In this document: piece after piece, positions 1-6,036 of the stretch
Position numbering within the stretch: position 1 is the stretch's first letter
Layout: each line of letters starts with the position of its first letter
From: DASYAN01 sp036501345
Lineage (GTDB): Bacteria > Chloroflexota > Ktedonobacteria > Ktedonobacterales > Ktedonobacteraceae
Length of the DNA: 7,002 bases
Assembly: GCA_036501345.1 (NCBI GenBank)
Contig: DASYAN010000431.1
Coordinates: forward strand, 1-7,002
Reading direction: 5' to 3'
Made by a program: the position numbers and the translations under genes
Notes under the pieces: model-generated
Told to the model about the DNA's origin: nothing
The model's database searches: none
The model's input: the letters and a program-made list of their open reading frames with translations, nothing else

Positions 1-22
1 CATCAAGCCAAGTTTGCTGCCC

Positions 23-778
23 CTAGCTTCTACGTGGGCGTAAGATCACGTATTCGTAGAACAGGGCTGCGATGATCGCGCCAATGAAAGGCCCAAGCCA
101 GTAGACAAGATCGTTTTGCCAGAAACCGCCAGCCAGTGCTGGACCAAAGGTGCGTGCCGGATTCATCGACGCGCCCGTAAGTGGTCCACTTAGGAGGATA
201 TCTACAAGTACAGTAAGGCCAATACCAAAGCCTCCAATTTTTGGTGCTCGTTGGTCAACAGCGGTTCCAAAGACAGCCAAGACAAGAAAGAATGTCAGGA
301 CTGCCTCTAAGAGCACACCAGTGCCAAAGGAAACACCCGGTGAAAGGTTAGGCGTGCCAAGGTGAGCGGCTAGCCAGACAGGTTGCGGAAAAATGATGCG
401 GAGCAGGAGACCAGCAAGGACTCCACCAACCAATTGGGCTATGATATAGAATATTCCCACGATGGGGACGATACGTCTAGTCACAAGAAATCCAATGGTC
501 ACAGCAGGATTGAGATGTCCGCCAGAGGTCGCGCCGAAGATGGTGATCATGATAGAGAGTGCTAATCCATGTGCCAATGCAATGCCTAGCAATCCAATCG
601 AACCATGCGTCAAGGTGTTTGTGATTATAGAGCCTGCGCCAATAAAGATAAAGGCAAAACTTCCCACGAGTTCAGCAACGACTGACGTGATGTATTGCTC
701 TGTAGCCTTACTGCTTTGCTGGCTGTCAGGGATCAATTGGCCTTGTTGGTCTAATTGTTCATTTGCAATGTTTTCCAT
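23..778 (-). CDS. MIP-family aquaporin channel with TIP-like selectivity filter
   Basis: Predicted inner-membrane channel for water and/or small neutral solutes, 251 aa, a normal length for the family. Residues 1-30 are a polar, Gln-rich cytoplasmic tail. Six hydrophobic segments follow (about 30-52, 62-84, 103-129, 150-172, 182-200, 222-245). The two pore half-helices carry NPA motifs at 90-92 (SGGHLNPAVT) and 206-208 (TGASMNPARTFGPA). Aligned without gaps to E. coli AqpZ from memory, the four selectivity-filter positions are His70, Ile194, Ala203 and Arg209. AqpZ has Phe, His, Thr, Arg there, and GlpF has Trp, Gly, Phe, Arg. The H-I-A-R set resembles plant tonoplast intrinsic proteins, so I do not name it aqpZ or glpF; substrate is open (water, possibly urea, ammonia or peroxide). 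The ATG at 776-778 follows an AGAGGAAG ribosome-binding site with suitable spacing. The stop is TAG. It lies 185 bp downstream of the WD40 gene on the same strand, probably as a separate unit. Confidence 0.93.
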   Translation of the reverse strand: MENIANEQLDQQGQLIPDSQQSSKATEQYITSVVAELVGSFAFIFIGAGSIITNTLTHGSIGLLGIALAHGLALSIMITIFGATSGGHLNPAVTIGFLVTRRIVPIVGIFYIIAQLVGGVLAGLLLRIIFPQPVWLAAHLGTPNLSPGVSFGTGVLLEAVLTFFLVLAVFGTAVDQRAPKIGGFGIGLTVLVDILLSGPLTGASMNPARTFGPALAGGFWQNDLVYWLGPFIGAIIAALFYEYVILRPRRS

Positions 779-852
779 AGGCTTCCTCTCTTTTCATCTA
801 TGAACGACAAGCAATCGGTTTGGGAAAGATATACTCGGCTGAGGACCGCTAG

Positions 853-861
853 ATACTAACA
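853..861 (-). promoter_or_regulatory. Possible extended -10 promoter element for the aquaporin gene
   Basis: In the 185-bp gap upstream of the aquaporin start, the minus strand reads TGTTAGTAT, which fits an extended -10 (TGn followed by a TATAAT-like hexamer). It lies about 75 bp before the ATG. No convincing -35 is seen at the expected distance, as is tolerated for extended -10 promoters. This is a weak pattern match only. Confidence 0.2.
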
Positions 862-963
862 CCAATTTGTATGCTAAAAGGTAACAGTGTCGCTTCTCTC
901 TGAGACGGAACCTGTTTAGTTCTTCGCTGAGGTTGCTTAGGCGATATGTAACTTTATAGGTTG

Positions 964-2178
964 CTAAATTATTAAGTTCACGATTCTTACTCTACTGATG
1001 GTGTAGCCTGAAAGATAAAATTCTTCATGGATAAAGGCAATGGAGGAATTGTCAGGAGAACAGGTCACAGAAGTTAGGGTAAAAGATGCTCCATCTCGAT
1101 ACAAAAAACTGTCATGATAAGGGGATACGATATCATTAGCATTAGATGGGTCCCAGATTTGTATAGTTCCATCATCACTTACAGAGACAATATATTTTCC
1201 ATTAGGTAACCAAGCTATGTCTTTTACAAGCTCTTTGTGCTGTGAATAGATTCTTGGTATAGAAGAAAAATGCCCTGGGATAGTATTCCACACTTGCACT
1301 GTTACATCACCTCCAGCAGAAGCAATATACTTTCCGTCAGGTGACCACACGAGAGTTTGCACTCCACTACTTTGATAGAACCAGATGTTTTTTCCAGTAC
1401 TCACATCCCATAGCCATATCTTATCATCTTCAGCAGAAGCAATATATTTTCCATCAGGTGACCAAACTACAGATTGAACACTATCACTATGTCCTTTATA
1501 ATCATTTTGCTCCTTTCCAGTATTAAATTGCCAAATCCTAACTACTCCATCTTCCTCAGCAGAAATAATATATTTTCCATTGGGAGACCAACTCATGGCT
1601 GAAACTCCACCACCATGTCCTTTATAAGTAAGAATATACCTTGTACTACTGATATTAAGCACTTGTACTATGCCATCCATGTAAGCAATGGCGATATACT
1701 TGGCATCAGGTGACCATACAATCCTACTTACTTCCACAAATTGCCTTTGAGAGGTAAAAAGAGTCCTTTTTGTAGGAACGTCCCATACTAACACTTTCCC
1801 ATTGCTGTCTCCATATGCCAACAGACTTCCTTTCGGTGCCCACCTCACAACTCTTATTATGCTATCATCAAGCGTATCGTTGCTAGGATTTAATGTCAGA
1901 TGGGGTAACAGAATCGGCATAACAAGAATGCCCACAAGAGAAATGAGAAGCAAAAAGAACGTAATACTTGAAAATAGTATCCAACGTCGTTTATTTCTCC
2001 ACCTACTATGTCTTAATCTCCAAACAATTTGAGATCCTAGATAAATACTTGATTTATTCTGATTTTTTCCTTCTCTCCAGGACCGAAAAGTTGTATAGAA
2101 ACCACTTGTGGTAGTGATAATACCCAGCAAAGTTGCGATCACGCTAAGAAACATACTGAGGCTACTGAGAAATCCCAT
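964..2178 (-). CDS. Membrane-anchored WD40-repeat (seven-bladed beta-propeller) protein
   Basis: 404-aa protein of unknown specific role; WD40 propellers generally act as protein-binding scaffolds. Two hydrophobic helices are seen, about 5-30 and 67-93. The loop between them (32-66) is very basic (many Arg/Lys), so by the positive-inside rule it should be cytoplasmic. That places both the N-terminus and the C-terminal propeller outside the membrane. Seven repeats follow, around 110-133, 149-175, 193-217, 235-258, 274-298, 319-343 and 369-401. Most have the core WSPDGKYIAS then a turn and (I/V)W(D/N/Q). Blade 2 ends in VLN, and blade 7 is divergent, lacking the closing Trp. There is no enzymatic domain, unlike the kinase-WD40 or NB-ARC-WD40 fusions common in the same kinds of bacteria. 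The ATG at 2176-2178 is well supported: AGGAGGG (minus strand of 2185-2191) precedes it by 7 nt. The gene is visibly more A+T-rich than the aquaporin and kinase genes, which may indicate a different history. Confidence 0.9.
   Translation of the reverse strand: MGFLSSLSMFLSVIATLLGIITTTSGFYTTFRSWREGKNQNKSSIYLGSQIVWRLRHSRWRNKRRWILFSSITFFLLLISLVGILVMPILLPHLTLNPSNDTLDDSIIRVVRWAPKGSLLAYGDSNGKVLVWDVPTKRTLFTSQRQFVEVSRIVWSPDAKYIAIAYMDGIVQVLNISSTRYILTYKGHGGGVSAMSWSPNGKYIISAEEDGVVRIWQFNTGKEQNDYKGHSDSVQSVVWSPDGKYIASAEDDKIWLWDVSTGKNIWFYQSSGVQTLVWSPDGKYIASAGGDVTVQVWNTIPGHFSSIPRIYSQHKELVKDIAWLPNGKYIVSVSDDGTIQIWDPSNANDIVSPYHDSFLYRDGASFTLTSVTCSPDNSSIAFIHEEFYLSGYTISRVRIVNLII
1316..1592 (-). repeat. Near-identical DNA repeats encoding WD40 blades 3-5
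   Basis: Three copies of a roughly 35-bp unit start at 1316, 1433 and 1559, spaced 117 and 126 bp apart (39 and 42 codons). The first two match at 32 of 35 positions by eye; the third is more diverged. They encode the conserved (N/D)GKYI(A/I)SA core of successive blades. The spacing equals one propeller blade, so this is internal gene duplication and not an independent repeat array. Confidence 0.8.
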
Positions 2179-2267
2179 GCATCACCCTCCTGAATCATTT
2201 TCACTTCGTAAACGTTTCTTAGTAACAAAAATAGCGAGTATGTCTTTACACTTATAGAAACATTTAA

Positions 2268-2662
2268 CTAATAATATCCCATCTCAGTATATTTAGCAAA
2301 AATTTTAAGACTGCATTGCCAACCTTGCCGGACATTGGTCCAGAGCTGCCACCACAGAAGAAGGCGAAGTGTTGCTTCCTCAAGGTGAACACGACCTTGA
2401 GGCTAGACAACGATCTTGTCAATATCAGGGGCAAAATAGATGGATTGAAGAACAGGATACTTTACTCCCAATATGTAATGTGAATACTTGGTGATTATAC
2501 AGGAAAACTCAGCGCATCCATTACCACACGTGCCGCATTTATTATTGTAGGGGTAGATTCATTTGGATCGTATACAATCAATGATGATATATCCTGTTTG
2601 CCACGGGGACGTTCTTTCACGCAGGATCTGCCTCTCTCTCCATTCTTCAGACTTTGCCGGGC
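2268..2662 (-). pseudogene. Decayed coding sequence of unknown family
   Basis: No intact gene lies in 2179-2847, but two minus-strand frames here read like protein. One runs 2495-2662 without an internal stop and includes DPNESTPTIINAARVVMDAL just before its TAA. A second, in another frame, covers about 2268-2499. It includes KYPVLQSIYFAPDIDKIVV, then a TAG at 2403-2405, then HLEEATLRLLLWWQLWTNVR. The two frames meet near 2495-2499, so they may be one gene broken by a frameshift and a nonsense mutation. Neither has a credible start codon with a ribosome-binding site. I do not recognise the family. The judgement rests only on amino-acid composition and the plausible helix-like patterns. The rest of the gap is the A+T-rich leader of the WD40 gene (2179-2267) and the kinase terminator region (2663-2847). 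Confidence 0.3.
2378..2402. repeat. Perfect 9-bp inverted repeat
   Basis: CCTCAAGGT (2378-2386) and ACCTTGAGG (2394-2402) form a perfect stem with a 7-nt loop. No run of T follows on either strand, so it is not a typical rho-independent terminator. It falls inside the decayed coding-like stretch and may be accidental or a protein-binding site. Confidence 0.5.
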
Positions 2663-2735
2663 TCATGGCTTAGAGGCATCTCAGTTGGTCCAAGAGGCCT
2701 GGGTGAGATGCGGGGCCGCTGGCACAACTCCATAT

Positions 2736-2768
2736 GAAGAAAAGGAGCCTGCCCAGTCAGCAGGCTCC
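2736..2768 (-). terminator. Rho-independent terminator of the histidine kinase gene
   Basis: A perfect G+C-rich 9-bp stem: GGAGCCTGC (2744-2752) and GCAGGCTCC (2760-2768), with a 7-nt loop. On the minus strand it is followed at once by TTTTCTTC. It sits about 80 nt past the kinase stop codon, in the right orientation to end that transcript. The plus-strand side (AAATAG) has no T-run, so it works in one direction only. Confidence 0.85.
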
Positions 2769-2847
2769 AAATAGAAAAGAGTGGTTGAAGGAAGCGTTAT
2801 TCATGCCAATAGCTCAAGCAAGAGGTCTTGTGATGTGGATAGATAGA

Positions 2848-4458
2848 TCAGCGCCGGGGTAGAGAGAAGGAGAAGGTAGAGCCTTGTCCTTCCACGCTTT
2901 CTATCCATAGTTTTCCTTCATAGTGCTCAATGATCTGATGTGCGATGGATAGTCCGATGCCTAGACCAGCAGTGGTTTGCCTGTACTTCCCAGCCACGCG
3001 ATAGAAGCGCTCGAAGACTTTCTCCTGCTCTGTTGCGGGGATGCCGATACCGAAATCCTGGACGCTGACTGTCAGATGCTTGGTGGTGGAGGTGAGACGG
3101 ATGATGATGCGCTCTGCTCCTGGGGAGTATTTGATAGCATTGGAGATCAGGTTGTTTAGTACCTGACCTAGGTGCTCTCGATCACCGACGATTGTTCCTG
3201 ATGTGTTTCCCTCGATATTGATCTGATGCTGGATACTGGTTTGTTGGAGCTGCTCGGCTACCTCGCGCACTAGTGTATTCATGTCCACCGTTTCCTCTAT
3301 GAATGTCAGCTTCCCAACTTGGATCTTCGAGAGGTCGAGGAGGTCCGCAATCAGTCGAGAGAGATGCCTGATCTGTTTCTCCATTATGGCGAGTGCGTGT
3401 AGAGCGCGTGGCTGGTCAGAACCAGCTAACTGCCTCTGGAGCAGTTGGGTATAGCCCTGCAAACAGGTCAGAGGGGTGCGCAACTCATGGCTGGCTATAC
3501 TGATAAATTCATCTTTCCGTTGCTCCAATGCACACCGTTCAGCCATCATAGCCGCTAGAATCAATGCCGTGACTGCCGTGATTGCCATAAAACCTTGTAA
3601 GTAGAACAGCCTTTCGCCCAGGCTGCCCGCGGAGAATGGGGAAAGACCCAGGACAGTCCCAACAATGGCAAAACCAGAGAAGGCAGTGAAAGCTGCGGTG
3701 GCACCACGTGGGCCAAAGCGTAGCGCGGCCCAGGTAAGTGGAGGGAATACTAAATAGGTAATGGGATCTCCTTGCTGATTGAGATGGGGCAGTCCCAGAA
3801 AGACAAAGACACCGACGACCAGCATGAACACACTCAGAAGGCTCAATTCTATCAAGCGTTTGAAGGAGAGGGTCACCTGTGGCCATGTACTCCAGGTAAG
3901 CAAGAGAGGGGTGAGTTGGAGCAGACTGATCAAATCCCCAAGCCACCATGCACTCCAGGTTTCATACACTGAGGACCAGACCATGCTTCCCCCTAGCAAT
4001 AGGCTACTCACCCCAATCACGGCACTGATGAAGGTACTGATGGGTGCAGCTATTAGTACCAAAACCAGTATGTCATGCAGCGAGTCTAGTGCTGGGCTCA
4101 CCCTCTTATGTTTGAGTAACGCAGTACAGACCAAAGCTTCCAGAGTGCAGCCGATGCTGGTACCGATGGCAACAAGCGGGGATGCTCCAGCGAAGAGATC
4201 GACGAGAAAAGTTCCCAGAGTAATCGCTGGCCACAGGCGAAATCCCCACAGGAATAGAGAGGCCACTGCAATACCTGAGGGCAGCCAGATCAGAGTGGCA
4301 AACCCACTAAAGGCTCCTAATAACTGGCCGAAGTGTCCGGTGCAGAAGTACACAGCAGTCAGGGCAAGCAGCGTGATTCCATACCGGAGTACTGGGACAG
4401 GCCCGCTCCCTACAGTTTTGCTCTGCGGAAGCTGCCAAATACCTTTCCACTTCATCAT
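2848..4458 (-). CDS. MASE1-domain sensor histidine kinase
   Basis: Membrane sensor kinase that should autophosphorylate on His and pass phosphate to a response regulator. Numbering here is from the longest frame, which starts at a TTG at 4465-4467 (539 aa). Residues about 25-310 are a multi-helix MASE1 sensor, with the family-like signatures TLIWLPSGIAVASLFLWGFR and WWLGDLISLLQLTPLLL. HisKA follows, with the H-box SHELRTPL and phospho-acceptor His327. Then comes HATPase_c: N-box NLISNAIKYS (Asn443), G1 DFGIGIP (471-477), F-box FERFY (485-489) and G2 GLGIGL (501-506). All catalytic motifs are intact. There is no PAS, GAF or HAMP domain between sensor and kinase core. No response regulator is adjacent, so this is an orphan kinase here. 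I prefer the ATG at 4456-4458 or the next one at 4453-4455 over the TTG, because a GGGGGAG site best serves these. MASE1 ligands are mostly unknown, so the signal cannot be named. Confidence 0.93.
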   Translation of the reverse strand: MMKWKGIWQLPQSKTVGSGPVPVLRYGITLLALTAVYFCTGHFGQLLGAFSGFATLIWLPSGIAVASLFLWGFRLWPAITLGTFLVDLFAGASPLVAIGTSIGCTLEALVCTALLKHKRVSPALDSLHDILVLVLIAAPISTFISAVIGVSSLLLGGSMVWSSVYETWSAWWLGDLISLLQLTPLLLTWSTWPQVTLSFKRLIELSLLSVFMLVVGVFVFLGLPHLNQQGDPITYLVFPPLTWAALRFGPRGATAAFTAFSGFAIVGTVLGLSPFSAGSLGERLFYLQGFMAITAVTALILAAMMAERCALEQRKDEFISIASHELRTPLTCLQGYTQLLQRQLAGSDQPRALHALAIMEKQIRHLSRLIADLLDLSKIQVGKLTFIEETVDMNTLVREVAEQLQQTSIQHQINIEGNTSGTIVGDREHLGQVLNNLISNAIKYSPGAERIIIRLTSTTKHLTVSVQDFGIGIPATEQEKVFERFYRVAGKYRQTTAGLGIGLSIAHQIIEHYEGKLWIESVEGQGSTFSFSLPRR

Positions 4459-4465
4459 CTCCCCC
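4459..4465 (-). promoter_or_regulatory. Purine-rich ribosome-binding site deciding the kinase start
   Basis: The minus strand reads GGGGGAG immediately before two consecutive ATG codons (4456-4458, then 4453-4455). Spacing is short for the first ATG and better for the second. The upstream in-frame TTG (4465-4467) overlaps this site, which argues against it as the start. Confidence 0.55.
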
Positions 4466-4592
4466 AACTTCTTTTTGAGGTTTCCAGTGATAAATTGGAT
4501 ACGAGTAAACGAAGAGTAACTTTAAGAAATTTCTTCTTTGCTTCTCATACTCTTCTCTCTCAGCACTCCACGTATGTACAGACAAAGAGAAG

Positions 4593-4661
4593 GGAGAGGC
4601 ATAAATAGACTACCATTACTCTGGACATTTTTCAATAAATGTTCAGAGTATCGGCCTCTCC
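4593..4661. repeat. Nested palindrome (69 bp) between the kinase gene and the transposase remnant
   Basis: The inner hairpin has arms at 4617-4630 and 4637-4650, a 14-bp match with a single G-T position and a 6-nt loop; the arms begin TACTCTGGACATTT. An outer pair, GGAGAGGC (4593-4600) and GCCTCTCC (4654-4661), is perfect over 8 bp and encloses it, with 3 nt between arms on one side and 16 nt on the other. Neither strand has a T-run after the structure, so it is not a normal terminator. It lies about 30 bp beyond the stop of the transposase remnant and about 135 bp upstream of the kinase start. It could be a terminal or subterminal structure of the dead insertion sequence, or a regulatory structure in the kinase leader. 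Confidence 0.7.
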
Positions 4662-4691
4662 AGAAAAAATCACTCAATTACCTGACAATCT

Positions 4692-5423
4692 CTATCTTTG
4701 CGGTTCCATCGTAGAAAGCGCCCAAACGACTAAAGATGCAAAAATCTCGTTAACAGGCACGCCTAAAAAAGCTTGTTGATAGATCCATTCCAGGGATAAC
4801 TTCTGATGTGTCTTTTGCACTTCTTTGCGTGCTTGTCCGAGAGTCATAGGTTGATACGTATACTCTTCCTGATTTTCTGCCTCCTTCTGATGTTTCAGTT
4901 CATCTCGAATCTCTTCCATAAACAGGAGCGACCCAATACGGTAGAGAGACAGTGAACTAAGCTATGCCCAATCACTGACTTCTCATGTGTTGTCGAGTAA
5001 TGTCTGCCAAAACCTTGCATCTTCATGTCTTTCGCTTTAAACATGGTAGAATCATCTCCAATCAGATACTCGGTAATAATGGGTTTTGGACGTCTATCAC
5101 ATTTATTTTGCTGCTTTACAAGCATTATTTGGCATTCTTGCTCGATCCTTGACTGCATTATTCTACAAAAACGGGTGTAATTGTACTGTATCACTAGTTG
5201 GTGATAGAAGGCGAGAGCTTGAAAGAAAACGACTTAAGCTCGATAGACTCTTTATTCCAGCAATTGTATGCTTCAGATGAGAGAGCGTATATCCTTCTAA
5301 ACTTAATAACAGCGCCATAAGCACAGTCACGAAGTGCTCATACTGCGGACGTGAAAAAAGGGTTTGAAAGTACTGCAAGTACTGGCGTAATCGCTCATCT
5401 TGGCATACAATAGGGTGAGGCAT
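4692..5423 (-). pseudogene. Broken DDE transposase (insertion-sequence remnant)
   Basis: Three consecutive minus-strand frames make up one damaged transposase. The N-terminal piece starts at ATG 5421-5423 (MPHPIVCQDERLRQYLQ, later SLSSLSRFLS). It loses frame near the A-rich stretch at about 5215-5232. The sequence resumes in a second frame (QALAFYHQLVIQYNY), which carries LIGDDS, probably the first catalytic Asp, then GFGRHYSTTHEKSVIGHSLV. After VLGRSC (about 4920-4940) homology to a normal transposase seems to stop. A third frame (4692 to about 4925) supplies only a C-terminal tail (MTLGQARKEVQKTHQKLSLE, FLGVPVNEIFASLVV). Compared with IS701-like transposases as I remember them, the middle of the protein is missing, including the regions for the second Asp and the Glu. 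The pieces total only about 240-250 residues, against roughly 400 for an intact enzyme. The element is therefore dead. The family assignment is tentative. Confidence 0.8.
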
Positions 5424-5936
5424 GATGTTTTCTTAGGAGTTGTCCCAAATCAAGCGGAAACCATCAAGAATCGAGCATTCTGGCAACAAGCCCTACAGGC
5501 AGCCATTGGCCCCCGCCGCATCCTGCTGATCCTCGACGATGTCTGGACGGTTGAGGATGCACGAGCTTTGCAGATCGGTGGTCCACAGTGCAGCTACCTG
5601 CTGACAGCCCGTCAATCTCAGATCGCCTTCACATTTGACCGACTGGGAGCCATCACCATTCCCGAACTAGAAGAAGCCGATAGGCTGGTCCTCCTTGCCC
5701 GCTATGTTCCCCGGCTCGTCGAGCGAGATCCCCAAGGGGCACAAGCCTTGGTACAGGCCACAGGTGGCTTACCACTGGCCGTAACCCTAATGGGCAAATA
5801 TCTAGCATCATCGATCTTGACCACACATCCTTGGCCCTTGCGAGCAGCCTTGATCCAGTTACAGGACACCCAAGAGCATTTAGACCTGAACATGCTAACC
5901 ACAGTTGGATATCGTTGGGTCAGTCTTACTCATTGA
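5400..5936 (+). pseudogene. Fragment of an NB-ARC (STAND) ATPase
   Basis: The open frame encodes 178 aa matching the middle of an NB-ARC nucleotide-binding domain. Numbering from 5400, the kinase-2/Walker B motif is ILLILDDVW (41-49), a sensor-like YLLTARQSQIA follows (66-76), and the hallmark GGLPLA lies at 122-127. The P-loop (GxxGxGKT) that should come 60-80 residues earlier is absent, so ATP binding is lost. No helical, TPR or WD40 sensor region follows; homology-like sequence ends near LDLNM (about 5895) and the frame closes in unrelated residues. The first eight codons are simply the antisense of the transposase start, so real NB-ARC sequence begins only after about 5424 and the fragment has no start of its own. 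It is on the plus strand, opposite to every intact gene here. Intact relatives act as signal-triggered switches in regulation or phage defence; this piece cannot. Confidence 0.82.
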
Positions 5937-5961
5937 AACCTTTCCTGCTTGCCAAGAAAGG
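5935..5961 (-). terminator. Possible weak terminator downstream of the glycosidase gene
   Basis: On the minus strand CCTTTC (from 5956-5961) pairs with GAAAGG (from 5939-5944). Three further inner pairs (one U-G) and a 5-nt loop give a 9-bp stem. It is followed by only TTTC. It lies about 75 nt past the glycosidase stop and faces the right way, but the T-run is poor. The rest of 5937-6036 is A+T-rich with short partial inverted repeats and no gene. Confidence 0.3.
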
Positions 5962-6036
5962 CCTATGTTCCCATTTCGTCTAAATGTTCTTAATATGAGA
6001 ATAACTCATTTAACCTGATGTCTACTCACATTTAGT

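Noticed and set aside
462..803. Plus-strand frame (113 codons) opposite the aquaporin start
   Set aside because: It is antisense to the first helices and NPA motif of a clear aquaporin gene and has no features of its own.
1316..1592. Regularly spaced repeats considered as a CRISPR-like array
   Set aside because: The spacing equals one WD40 blade and the repeats lie in frame inside an intact coding sequence.
23..2178. Aquaporin and WD40 genes as one operon
   Set aside because: They share a strand, but a 185-bp gap with a possible promoter element and no functional link do not support co-transcription.
2566..2579. Near-palindrome centred on GTATAC
   Set aside because: It is imperfect, short, and lies in decayed coding-like DNA with no promoter nearby.
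2559..2666. Small minus-strand ORF (35 codons, begins MSPAKSEEWR)
   Set aside because: It has an ATG and a somewhat protein-like sequence, but no ribosome-binding site, and it overlaps the decayed coding-like stretch in a third frame. It was treated as part of that relic rather than a gene.
3539..3949. Second minus-strand frame (136 codons) inside the kinase gene
   Set aside because: It overlaps the MASE1 region in another frame and gives a sequence rich in Cys, Trp and His with no motif; the kinase frame is unambiguous.
3779..4519. Long plus-strand open frame (246 codons) opposite the kinase gene
   Set aside because: It is antisense to the intact MASE1 coding region, has no recognisable motif or ribosome-binding site, and its composition reflects the opposite strand.
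4307..4608. Overlapping open frames on both strands around the kinase start and leader
   Set aside because: They overlap the kinase N-terminus in other frames, lack motifs, and include the palindromic leader; there is no sign of coding selection.
5086..5280. Plus-strand frame (64 codons) opposite the transposase remnant
   Set aside because: It is antisense to recognisable transposase sequence and has no supporting motif or start signal.
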